64,000 bases of DNA, from positions 21,193,823-21,257,822 of the forward strand of contig CP154955.1 in the NCBI GenBank assembly GCA_039621445.1, in the 5' to 3' direction. A model generated the notes under the pieces. That model made no database searches and had not been told where the DNA came from. It saw only the letters and a list, made by a program, of their open reading frames with translations. A program made the translations under genes and the position numbers. Shown piece after piece: positions 54,001 through 57,660 of this stretch (its first letter is position 1; each line of letters starts with the position of its first letter). This DNA comes from Euglena gracilis (taxonomy: Eukaryota > Euglenida > Euglenophyceae > Euglenales).

Positions 54001-55998
54001 TTCCCATGACAAGGAGTTCTACTCCACCCTGTGTTCCACCCAGGCCGTGTACTGGGAGGGGTGCCTCGGTGATGGGTGAACGGCGAAGTCCGCAGTACAG
54101 CAACCCTCGTTGTTTGTTTGCAATTTTATTTATTTGATGGGGTTTGTGAATGTTCAGAATGCAAATGTTAATAATGTTCTTGCAAGGCCTGACAAAGAGG
54201 TTTGGCTGGTTGAGAACAACCGGCTGAACATCGAGGGAGAGAGTGGGAATGAGGTGTGCACGCGTGTGCATGTGCATGTGCGATGAGTGAGTGAGTGCGT
54301 TGTGTTGTGTTGTGTTGTGTTGTGTTGTGTTGTGTTGTGTTGTGTTGTGTTGTGTTGTGTTGTGTTGTGTTGAGTTGTGTGTGGTCCGCTGTGCCATTTT
54401 GCAGTATTTTTATCATTCCCCTCTTGCACAAACTTTTTTTGGAAGCCTTTTGCAGATTTTTGTGTTCTCCTGAAAATTTTGTGAGGAATCTTCATGGTCA
54501 ATGCAATGGTTTGCTTTTTTTTGTAGTTCAGCCTGCTTTCCTGCCTGTGTGCAGTGTATATTTGCTCCAGGGGATTTCTCAAGACGGAGGGGGCCCCCTC
54601 CCCCCCCCCCCCCCCGGCGGGGGGCAGCTAGCCAGCCAGCAGCTCAAATCCAGCCAGCAGCCCAAATCGGGGCTGGGAGCACCCCCCCCCCCGGTGTTGA
54701 GTGAAATTAAGTTGTGGGTCCAGCCCGGCCGGAGGCTGGGCCAGCCGGCCGCAGGCTGGCCAGCCAACGGAGCTGCCCAGCTCACCTATCCCTGCATTTG
54801 TTTTTCTCAACACAGCTTCCTCCATCACAACCCCCCAGCCTTAATCTAGCTGCATCCATCAAAATGTCGAGAAGGCAAAAATGTTTTAGAAAATTTTGGT
54901 TTTCATTGACCCAGCCCAGCCCAGCCCCCCTCCAGTCCCGGACCCCCCTCCCCCCTATCCCCGGGGGGGGGGGGGGCCAGCCAGCAGCTCGTTTCTAGCC
55001 AGCAGCCCTTTTGCCAGCCGGAGGCTGGACCCCCCCGGGTCTTTAAGACAGCCCCTGATTGGTCTCTGTTGTTTTTTTGTGCTGCGGTTTTCAAATGACG
55101 AATTAAGCATGATTTTGAGAGTTTGAGTGCCAATTGTTGAACACAAATTCTTCTGGGAACCCAGAAGAAGGTGCTTTTTTGCTATTTTGTTTCAAATTTG
55201 CCAGCATTTGCCAAAATTTGACAAAAATTTGACCAATTTTTGGCCTCTTTTAGGTTTGTTCCCGATTTCTATTAGGATATAATTTTGTATTTGACAGTCC
55301 TCTTCACAGAAGTGGAGAGGACCCAAAACCGCAATTTCCGCATTTTTCTGAAGGCCTCTGATCAATCCCTCCCCAAGCTTCGTTTGGGGCCGCAGTGTGT
55401 ACAAAATCAACTGGTCTAAATACTGCTCACTCAGGGGAACAAGGTCCCAGCATTCATGCAAACCCCTGGCATTCACCGCAGGATGTGGAGGTACTGGTGG
55501 CAAAGAAGCGGGTGGTTGAGGAGGAGCTGACCAACACCGACCTCAAGGAGCTTGCCGGGGGAAACCGGGGGGCCTTTGAAGGGGACAGCCTGGCGTAATA
55601 CAAGCCACCACCCGCCCCACCAGCTTTCCCTGGCTGAGCTGGGGTGCAGGAACCCACAGCTCAACCAACAAATGCACCCAAGCTGGACTATTTTTTCAGG
55701 AAGCTTGGACATTTGGCGAATTTAAGCGCCGGTTTTCATCATTCAGACAGAAGATCCAACAACGATTGAATAGAAGAATATCTGTGTTGAATTTTGCTGG
55801 ATCCAAAGTTTTATTTGTGGCCAGTTCATATGATGCCCCCACCCCAATGAATGTCGAGGGTTCCCTGGGGGCAACACCAACGTGGTGAAGGAAAAGGAGG
55901 TCCTGGTGGACTTCTGGGGCAAGCCGCTGAACAAGAAGCAGATCCGAGAGATGCAGAAAAAGGGCGGGACCACCGTCAATGCCCCGGCCAAGAAGTGA
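27004..55998 (+). CDS. eEF3: Translation elongation factor 3 (eEF3), gene with 28 exons
   Basis: Cytosolic ABC ATPase that helps the ribosome finish translocation and release deacylated tRNA from the E site. The joined exons give 1,040 codons. Order: N-terminal HEAT repeats (to about residue 385), helical linker, ABC1 with Walker [10 protein letters not shown] (about 441), signature LSGGW (about 540), Walker [12 protein letters not shown] (about 560) and VSHS (about 594); ABC2 with GANGAGKST (about 698), a chromodomain-like insert (about 787-854), LSGGQK (about 888), [11 protein letters not shown] (about 909) and ISHDKEF (about 940); then a short Lys-rich tail ending PAKK. The second ATP-switch site in ABC1 has His-Ser where yeast has His-Asp. 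The tail is much less basic than in yeast. Introns take about 89% of the locus and are full of transposons. No frameshift is needed anywhere, so the gene looks intact. Start ATG is the first in frame. Confidence 0.93.
27284..28029. mobile_element. Inverted-repeat element filling intron 1
   Basis: 746 bases with perfect 16-bp inverted ends CATTCATTTAGTGTGG / CCACACTAAATGAATG, the subterminal parts also inverted (GGTTCAC...GGACACCAAAAAA units). It takes up most of intron 1. A segment near 27,595-27,650 (CCACCCCCGGAGGGGTGACT) recurs at 41,905-41,950 inside another element. Target duplication not seen. Confidence 0.65.
28102..28268 (+). CDS. eEF3: eEF3 exon 2 (HEAT region)
   Basis: Reads [20 protein letters not shown] through [11 protein letters not shown] and [13 protein letters not shown], matching yeast VAIKALLPHL...KWQEKIAILA. 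Both borders are non-conventional: 5' side follows CTGCCCTT (CTG at -8), 3' side precedes AAACAT. CATCTCTTT at 28,276-28,284 pairs with AAAGAGATG at 28,579-28,587. Confidence 0.85.
28597..28712 (+). CDS. eEF3: eEF3 exon 3 (HEAT region)
   Basis: Reads [20 protein letters not shown] then [16 protein letters not shown], as in yeast LPVLSETMWDTKKEVKAAA. Donor is GAG|GTGTGC. The frame stays open beyond the donor (VCPRLANT), but exon 4 continues the family alignment directly from ME, so that extension is intron. Confidence 0.85.
28885..29109. mobile_element. Short palindromic element in intron 3
   Basis: 225 bases with inverted ends GGTACTTGTTC / GAACAAGTACC and inner arms containing TTGAAGGAGTAGGGTTAGGG and its inverse. 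The end and this motif are shared with 25,740-26,179, so both belong to one family. Flanks ATTTGAGT and GCATGAGT could be a degraded 8-bp duplication. Confidence 0.65.
29120..30300. other. Rest of intron 3: mixed repeats
   Basis: Contains a GGTGGTCGCTAGCGACC palindrome cluster (29,345-29,450, again 29,870-29,940), a G/C-run stem at 29,795-29,828, two CCCGATAGTGTCCCATACC units (29,950-29,995, 30,075-30,130) and a CCCTAACCCTAC stretch at 30,215. No gene seen. Confidence 0.4.
30617..30673 (+). CDS. eEF3: eEF3 exon 4 (HEAT region)
   Basis: 19 codons, [19 protein letters not shown], after the acceptor CTTGCACAG. The 3' border precedes AAGCAG and is non-conventional; CAGGG at 30,677-30,681 pairs with CCCTG at 31,885-31,889. 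Confidence 0.85.
30674..31894. other. eEF3 intron 4, no element resolved
   Basis: 1.2 kb of mixed sequence with isolated G/C runs (30,758-30,830). Nothing coding and no clear insertion boundaries. Confidence 0.4.
31895..31996 (+). CDS. eEF3: eEF3 exon 5 (HEAT region)
   Basis: Reads [20 protein letters not shown] then [12 protein letters not shown], matching yeast [27 protein letters not shown]. 5' border non-conventional (CTGGGACT before it). The 3' border lies within GATGGTCCAGAA; the choice shown uses GCA at +4 pairing with TGC at -8, but it could shift by up to about 8 bases. Confidence 0.8.
31997..33340. other. eEF3 intron 5, with a partial dispersed repeat
   Basis: 32,290-32,690 is a G/C-rich segment whose right end (GGGCAGTACGGGAATCGGCC) is the inverse of the end of the repeat at 19,614-20,263. 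CAGCAG at 32,001-32,006 and CTGCTG at 33,332-33,337 are complementary ends of the intron. No other gene seen. Confidence 0.45.
33341..33462 (+). CDS. eEF3: eEF3 exon 6 (HEAT region)
   Basis: Reads [20 protein letters not shown] then [19 protein letters not shown], a close match to yeast [36 protein letters not shown]. There is no AG between an in-frame stop at 33,317 and the conserved start, so the acceptor must be non-conventional. Donor is CCCAG|GTATTC. Confidence 0.88.
33650..33893. repeat. TATACA/TA microsatellite in intron 6
   Basis: About 240 bases of (TATACA)n with ACACATACATA variants, ending in a pure TA run. Long His/Ile and Tyr/Met reading frames on both strands here are artefacts of the repeat. 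Confidence 0.95.
33899..34321. mobile_element. Possible hAT-like element inserted in a TA microsatellite
   Basis: 423 bases starting CAGGCAGTATTTTTTAGG and ending CCTTAAGAGCAATGCCTG, imperfectly inverted, with TA-repeat sequence on both sides (the second part at 34,322-34,360). The 8-base flanks AATATATT and GATATATA are not identical but lie in a fast-changing repeat. The interior has TTTTAAGG repeats. Confidence 0.5.
34361..34748. other. End of intron 6
   Basis: 34,370-34,663 is bounded on the right by AAGCGAAAGCCTG, an end of the same family as 17,966-18,279, and includes a GCCGGCGTGAAGCACC-type core. The left end is not resolved. No gene seen. Confidence 0.35.
34749..34774 (+). CDS. eEF3: eEF3 exon 7 (HEAT region, very short)
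   Basis: After the acceptor GCTCTCAG the frame gives (R)DAMQFIPI, matching the IAPFLGKL region of yeast eEF3, and meets a TGA at 34,777. The 3' border has no GT; the in-phase choice uses GAA at +4 and TTC at -8. This is among the weakest exons. Confidence 0.6.
34964..35127 (+). CDS. eEF3: eEF3 exon 8 (end of HEAT region)
   Basis: Reads [20 protein letters not shown] then [20 protein letters not shown] and ends LNRKQLQ with donor CAG|GTGTTC. The [15 protein letters not shown] part matches yeast AREVTLRALKTLRRV. The exact 5' border is uncertain by a few codons. Confidence 0.8.
35128..36271. other. First part of intron 8
   Basis: Contains a tandem array of about 17-base units (ACCCATGATGCCCATCA type) at 35,808-35,912 and poly-C blocks at 35,475-35,515. 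No gene seen. Confidence 0.45.
36274..36446. mobile_element. Foldback element in intron 8
   Basis: About 170 bases with inverted ends ACCTACCCCCC...GGGAAACTGTCA and TGACAGTTTCCC...GGGGGGTAGGT. Inside, AACCTGTCAG...GGTCCCCGGTAC units are repeated. Target duplication not resolved. Confidence 0.6.
36472..36743. mobile_element. hAT-like miniature element in intron 8
   Basis: 272 bases, left end GAGGGTTTTCTTTTAG, right end CTTAAAAACCCCTG, flanked by the 8-bp duplication ATATAAGT (36,464-36,471 and 36,744-36,751). The interior has the shared core GGATATATTTTTCGGCACCG and GTGCTATTTTTGGCACTTT. Same family as 48,569-48,850 and 62,942-63,239; the left end has diverged. Confidence 0.85.
36901..37095 (+). 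CDS. eEF3: eEF3 exon 9 (helical linker)
   Basis: 65 codons between CCCCCAG and AAG|GTGCCG. Reads [20 protein letters not shown] through [20 protein letters not shown] and [13 protein letters not shown], matching yeast VVNELLKDETVAPRFKIVVEYIAAI...THITPYMTIFL. Confidence 0.92.
37325..37352 (+). CDS. eEF3: eEF3 exon 10
   Basis: Short exon VAEIVRNMC after GGACAG. Its end precedes AACCAG: CAG sits at +4 to +6 and CAGGCTGT (37,356-37,363) is exactly complementary to ACAGCCTG (37,645-37,652). This is the clearest non-conventional intron in the gene. Confidence 0.85.
37353..37657. other. eEF3 intron 10, clearest non-conventional intron
   Basis: 305 bases. Starts AACCAGGCTGTG and ends ACAGCCTGATGCC, so CTG is at -8 to -6. 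The body holds four GGTTGGGGGTTGT / GGTCGGGGGTTG units. Confidence 0.75.
37658..37699 (+). CDS. eEF3: eEF3 exon 11
   Basis: Reads (K)[13 protein letters not shown] with donor GGAG|GTGCAT. Joined to exon 12 it gives [14 protein letters not shown], the counterpart of yeast EEDEGEDLCNCEF at the entry to ABC1. Confidence 0.85.
38194..38354 (+). CDS. eEF3: eEF3 exon 12 (ABC1 Walker A)
   Basis: After [28 protein letters not shown], then [20 protein letters not shown] and [10 protein letters not shown]. The [10 protein letters not shown]-loop binds ATP in the first cassette. Donor GAG|GTGTCC. Confidence 0.95.
38355..39492. other. eEF3 intron 12
   Basis: 38,450-38,525 is an imperfect inverted repeat (CCCCTGACCAAGAGGAG...CTCCTCTTGGTCAGGGG). 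38,805-38,935 is a hairpin-module copy (CCATTTTGGGAACTTTTTTT, ...CACAAAGCGCCAG). 39,100-39,480 is A/T-rich with TTCATTTGTGTTCACC repeats and CTGCTCT(G/A)A(G/A)CAGA repeats. Confidence 0.45.
39493..39678 (+). CDS. eEF3: eEF3 exon 13 (ABC1)
   Basis: Reads [20 protein letters not shown] then [20 protein letters not shown] and ends KELDQMLSE with donor [19 protein letters not shown] matches yeast RTVYVEHDID. The 5' border shown (after TTGTGAG) gives seven extra codons (VLLNSFE) relative to the family; the true border may be near 39,514. Confidence 0.88.
40583..40862. mobile_element. Foldback element rich in TCGAT/TAGTCGA palindromes, intron 13
   Basis: Inverted ends TAGAATGGGG / CCCCATTCTA bound about 280 bases made of CGATTAGTCGACCGATTAG-type units in opposing orientation, around a non-palindromic middle (40,650-40,760). 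A similar architecture is seen at 62,765-63,980. Confidence 0.6.
41050..41107 (+). CDS. eEF3: eEF3 exon 14 (ABC1 signature)
   Basis: After [28 protein letters not shown], the ABC signature LSGGW of cassette 1. Ends at TGGA before GGGCAG; the next exon starts GAATGAAG, giving [12 protein letters not shown] as in yeast [12 protein letters not shown]. Confidence 0.92.
41108..41257. other. eEF3 intron 14, non-conventional
   Basis: 150 bases beginning GGGCAGAGCC and ending GGCCCTGCGGGC. CAG lies exactly at +4 to +6 and CTG exactly at -8 to -6; the flanking stem CAGAGCC/GGCCCTG pairs at 6 of 7 positions. An in-frame TGA rules out read-through and no GT/AG pair keeps the frame. Confidence 0.8.
41258..41374 (+). 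CDS. eEF3: eEF3 exon 15 (ABC1 Walker B)
   Basis: Reads [20 protein letters not shown] then [19 protein letters not shown]. Contains the Walker B and D-loop of cassette 1 ([11 protein letters not shown]). Donor CAAA|GTGTGT. Confidence 0.95.
41598..42336. mobile_element. Inverted-repeat element in intron 15 carrying gene-like sequence
   Basis: 739 bases with inverted ends CAGGGATCCTCACA / TGTGAGGATCCCTG and flanks CCTTTTG on both sides (41,591-41,597 and 42,337-42,343). Subterminal tandem units (GGAAATTCACGG / GGAAAATCACGG) lie at both ends. The middle (41,945-42,110) has a GC-balanced open stretch [20 protein letters not shown] then CELINL that does not match eEF3 and may be captured gene sequence. 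Confidence 0.75.
42344..44425. other. Remainder of intron 15
   Basis: Starts of elements of the CAGGCTTCTTT type at 42,602 and G/C-run stems at 42,345-42,470, 42,640-42,710 and 43,035-43,070. 43,310-43,450 resembles the hAT-like miniature family (TTTTTTTTTTAAAGTTTTCGTGACCC...). 43,760-43,900 repeats AAAAGTGGCC/AAAAGCAGCC. No exon seen until 44,426. Confidence 0.4.
44426..44491 (+). CDS. eEF3: eEF3 exon 16 (ABC1 H-loop)
   Basis: After [26 protein letters not shown] then CT with donor ACAG|GTGTGT. Aligns with yeast ITSITISHDSVFLDNVCE. The residue after the H-loop His is Ser rather than Asp, and the conserved Leu is Cys. Confidence 0.9.
44492..45278. other. eEF3 intron 16
   Basis: A/T-rich first part with TTGCATAATGAAAT(G/T)TGTT repeats (44,860-44,935), then 44,995-45,165, a left-truncated member of the hAT-like miniature family (GGCGCCGAAAATTTTGC core, right end GGTCTTAAAAAACCC). 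Confidence 0.5.
45279..45355 (+). CDS. eEF3: eEF3 exon 17
   Basis: After CCTCTAG: (D)[19 protein letters not shown] then VKKRPE, donor GAG|GTTTGA. Matches yeast IINYEGLKLRKYKGNFTEFVKKCP. Confidence 0.95.
45663..46054. mobile_element. hAT-like miniature element in intron 17
   Basis: 392 bases with inverted ends CAGGGTTTGATATAAGGA / TCCTTATATCGAACCCTG and the 8-bp target duplication GTGCCAGC (45,655-45,662 and 46,055-46,062). Interior: TTTAGGTGGGG repeated near both ends, poly-C stems, and the CCGGCGCTTTGCGCCG hairpin module. Closely related copy at 60,610-60,999. Confidence 0.92.
46353..46435 (+). CDS. eEF3: eEF3 exon 18
   Basis: After [28 protein letters not shown] then RLEGVKSR. Matches yeast [28 protein letters not shown]. 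Donor ACG|GTATGC. Confidence 0.95.
46436..47653. other. eEF3 intron 18
   Basis: Unremarkable A/T-rich sequence to about 47,150, then a miniature element at 47,175-47,439 listed separately. No exon seen. Confidence 0.5.
47175..47439. mobile_element. hAT-like miniature element in intron 18
   Basis: 265 bases, left end CAGGGGTTTTTTTTTTAAG, right end CTTAAAAAAAC...CCCCCTG, core TTTTCGGCGCCGAAAATTT. Flanks GTGGGGGG and GTGGGGGT agree at 7 of 8 positions. Confidence 0.7.
47654..47700 (+). CDS. eEF3: eEF3 exon 19
   Basis: After [24 protein letters not shown], as in yeast KAIVKVTNMEFQYPG, the first strand of ABC2. Donor CCCCG|GTGTGT. Confidence 0.93.
47775..48056. repeat. TA then CT microsatellites in intron 19
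   Basis: (TA)n from 47,775 to about 47,880, passing into (CT)n with CTAT/CTTC variants to 48,056. The long Ser/Leu reading frame that runs from here into exon 20 is an artefact. Confidence 0.95.
48421..48560 (+). CDS. eEF3: eEF3 exon 20 (ABC2 Walker A)
   Basis: After [29 protein letters not shown] then [20 protein letters not shown] and [15 protein letters not shown] is the P-loop of cassette 2. Donor GCGAG|GTCTGG, directly followed by a transposon insertion. Confidence 0.97.
48569..48850. mobile_element. hAT-like miniature element 8 bases inside intron 20
   Basis: 282 bases, ends CAGGGATTTTTTTAAG / CTTAAAAAAACCCCTG, target duplication GTCTGGCT at 48,561-48,568 and 48,851-48,858. The duplicated target is the first eight bases of the intron, so the original donor GT is preserved and a second GT donor copy now lies at the right edge. 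Interior core: TTTTGCGGCGCCGAAAAA and a long C/G stem. Confidence 0.95.
49062..50817. mobile_element. Second-level nested hAT-like element
   Basis: Ends CAGGCTTGTGCGTAAGG / CTTTAAGCACAAGCCTG, exact 8-bp duplication GGTGGGAT (49,054-49,061 and 50,818-50,825). Same family as 17,966-18,279. Its subterminal GCGCAAAGCGCCGGAAA / GCGCGCAGCGCCGGAGG module is interrupted by a third element at 49,296-50,627, without which it would be about 420 bases. Confidence 0.93.
49296..50627. mobile_element. Third-level nested hAT-like element
   Basis: 1,332 bases with ends CAGACCTCCATTTAGTATG / CATACTAAATGG-like inverse ending GGCGGTTTG, exact 8-bp duplication CCAAAAAC (49,288-49,295 and 50,628-50,635). Both ends carry tandem ATGTATCACATATGTATCACC units (49,330-49,450 and 50,480-50,610). 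Inside, 49,660-50,010 holds CCAAATAATACCCC / GGGGTATTATTTGG inverted sequence, possibly a fourth insertion, and 50,040-50,170 a coding-looking stretch ([20 protein letters not shown]). No transposase recognised. Confidence 0.92.
51387..51446. repeat. CA/GT microsatellite with central palindrome
   Basis: (CA)n passing directly into (TG)n and (CG)n, able to fold on itself. In intron 20. Confidence 0.9.
51447..52333. other. End of intron 20
   Basis: 51,740-51,950 is a degenerate inverted repeat of GGTTTAAGGTT and AATTTAGGCC motifs; 52,080-52,210 has short TA, GT and CA tracts. No exon seen. Confidence 0.4.
52334..52437 (+). CDS. eEF3: eEF3 exon 21 (ABC2)
   Basis: After [28 protein letters not shown] then [15 protein letters not shown]. 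Matches yeast [31 protein letters not shown], including the Q-loop. Donor GGAG|GTGTGC. Confidence 0.97.
52516..52609 (+). CDS. eEF3: eEF3 exon 22 (ABC2)
   Basis: After TTGTGCAG: (R)[20 protein letters not shown] then [11 protein letters not shown]. Matches yeast RFQTGEDRETMDRANRQINENDAEAM. Donor CAG|GTACCA. Confidence 0.95.
53040..53241 (+). CDS. eEF3: eEF3 exon 23 (chromodomain-like insert of ABC2)
   Basis: After [27 protein letters not shown] then [20 protein letters not shown] and [18 protein letters not shown]. Corresponds to the insert that in yeast eEF3 contacts the ribosome. The donor chosen, CTGT|GTATCT, adds LLAKIFQL beyond the alignable part and is uncertain. Confidence 0.9.
53439..53554 (+). 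CDS. eEF3: eEF3 exon 24 (ABC2 signature)
   Basis: After [29 protein letters not shown] then [18 protein letters not shown]. Contains the second ABC signature. Donor AAG|GTGTGC. Confidence 0.95.
53654..53698 (+). CDS. eEF3: eEF3 exon 25 (ABC2)
   Basis: After [22 protein letters not shown], as in yeast VKLVLAAGTWQRPHL. The 3' border precedes GCAGGG and is non-conventional; GGGCC at 53,702-53,706 pairs with GGCCC at 53,893-53,897. Confidence 0.9.
53903..54063 (+). CDS. eEF3: eEF3 exon 26 (ABC2 Walker B and H-loop)
   Basis: Reads [20 protein letters not shown] then [20 protein letters not shown] and ends near VYWEG. Walker B, D-loop and the switch His of cassette 2 are all present. Both borders are non-conventional; CGGTGA at 54,067 pairs with TCACCG at 55,473. 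Confidence 0.92.
54064..55483. other. eEF3 intron 26
   Basis: Contains the pentanucleotide array listed separately and, at 54,585-55,050, a segment (CCAGCCAGCAGC..., ATCAAAATGTCGAGAAGGCA, GTCTTTAAGACAGCCCCTG) whose sequence largely repeats 8,680-9,060. No exon seen. Confidence 0.5.
54297..54375. repeat. (TTGTG)n pentanucleotide array
   Basis: About 15 units of GTTGT in perfect tandem, in intron 26. Not a CRISPR array: no spacers. Confidence 0.95.
55484..55580 (+). CDS. eEF3: eEF3 exon 27 (C-terminal)
   Basis: Reads [20 protein letters not shown] then [12 protein letters not shown], following VYWEGC. A conventional acceptor CACCGCAG lies at 55,481, two bases before the in-phase start chosen here, so the border may differ. 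3' border non-conventional (GAC at +4, GTC at -8; CAG/CTG one base out is an alternative). Confidence 0.8.
55861..55998 (+). CDS. eEF3: eEF3 exon 28 (C-terminus and stop)
   Basis: Reads [20 protein letters not shown] then [20 protein letters not shown] and AKK, TGA at 55,996-55,998. The tail lacks the long Lys blocks of yeast eEF3. Confidence 0.85.
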   Translation, partial: FPGGNTNVVKEKEVLVDFWGKPLNKKQIREMQKKGGTTVNAPAKK

Positions 55999-57204
55999 TT
56001 TGACCCACCGCTTCCGCATTTTCGTATATTGCAGTTATCTATTTGACGTCCCACAAAGAAGCTGCTCTTCTGCTGTTGGGGTGCCTCCCGCTCAACCATA
56101 GAGAAGATTTATTTTGATGCCTAAAATCATTTCAATCCGGGCAAAATTCTGCATACGTTCATGTCAATGTGGGACAAAAGGTATGCAAAGGTTGTTGATG
56201 TAACTCCCCCCCCCAAATAATCTGGCCCTTGCTCCTGGCAGTGGCCGAATAATTTGGCGGGGGGAGGGGCAAAACAGATGGCACCCCTCTTTTTAAGGCA
56301 AAGTTCTTTTAACGTTCCTGTTACAAAGTCTCTCGCTCGTTTTCTGAAGGCAAAAAAAAACCCCGGCGCTGAAGGTCCCAAATAACCTGGCAAGGGGGCA
56401 GGGCCCCAAAAGCTGGTTAATGGACATGGCCCGCACACCGCCATTTTTGGGGGGCTTTAGGAATTTTTAGGATTGGAGTATTTTAGGATGGACCGGAGGC
56501 CACCGTTCCAATGGCAGCTGTCATGTGTCCCCCTGACCTTTTCCTTCTTTGTGTCTGGCTCCGTGAGAAGTTCATCGCAAAGGATGCCCGCATATGGAGA
56601 TTCTCCATCTGAGGCGCAGCAGCAGCAGCTGGGTGTGCCGCAGGCTGCTCCCCAACGAGGGTTTTATGTAGTAGCCACCTAGCCACCACGCGCCTCTCCG
56701 CTCTCTCTCTCTCCCATCTCTCTCCCCACCCACTCTCCCTCCCCGCCTCCCCTCCAAACCCAACCACAAAGGGTGTTTCCCAAGTGAATTCTGCTTTGAG
56801 GAATAGTCTTTTTTTGTTATTCTTTTTTGATTCTTAAATATTCTTTTTTTGTGTTTGGGCCTAATATTTTAATAATTATTAGTTCTTAGTTCTTCCAATC
56901 TCTCATAAATTCACTTGCCCAAAACTATCTTGGTGTGCATGGGAGGAATGCGTTTTTTCTCAGTTTCGCTTTCTCGTCGCCTTTTTTTTTGTTGGGGCAA
57001 TTTTGCAAAAAAAAAAAACATTTTTCTTTGAAAAATTGCGCATTTTTCGGTATGTTTTTTGTTTTGGTTCGTGTTTTTTTTTTTCGTCATTTTTGTCCGT
57101 TTTCCCCCCATTTTTTTCCACCAACACAATTTGTTTTCCTTTTTTGGGTGCAATTTTATTATTAAAATAGATTTTATCATTTTATATTTCCGCTTATTAT
57201 TTTA
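55999..57204. other. Downstream of eEF3, no gene seen
   Basis: No AATAAA close to the stop codon. 56,190-56,410 is a short palindrome-rich segment (CCCAAATAATCTGGCCC). 56,560-56,630 could be read as a short C-terminal exon (EKFIAKDARIWRFSI then stop), unsupported. Confidence 0.35.
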
Positions 57205-57219
57205 ATTGCAGTTTTTTTT

Positions 57220-57273
<54 letters not shown>

Positions 57274-57660
57274 TGTTTTTTTGTTTTTTTTGGTTTTTTT
57301 TTCTCTTTTTTTTTGTTTTTTTTGTTTTTGTTGTTCATTTTTTTTTTTTTTTTTTTTTGCGCATTTTTCCCATTTTTTTTTATTCCGGTTTCCTTTTTTT
57401 TTTTTCTTGTTTTATTTTTCCCTTTTCCCACCACATTTGTTTTACCTTTTGGTGACAATTTTTTTTGTTATTTATAAATGATTGGTCGATCATTTTTTTT
57501 TGTTTTTTTGTTCTTTTTTTATTTTTTTTTTTTTTTCTCGCATTTTTTTGCAAGTTTTTTTTTTCTTGTTATTTTTTTTTTTTTTTTTTTTTTTTTATTT
57601 TCATTTTTTTTCTGGTGTATTGTGTTTTTTTTTTTTTGTTTTTTAAAAATCTCAACTTAT
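57205..57660. repeat. Long T-rich tract
   Basis: About 450 bases of near-continuous T with scattered G, C and A. Phe- or Lys-rich reading frames here are artefacts. Such tracts are prone to assembly error. Confidence 0.9.

Noticed and set aside
54297-54375. CRISPR-like array
   Set aside because: Perfect 5-base tandem units with no spacers, in a eukaryotic intron.
57205-57660. Phe-rich membrane protein or Lys-rich protein
   Set aside because: Translation of a T tract with no conserved feature.
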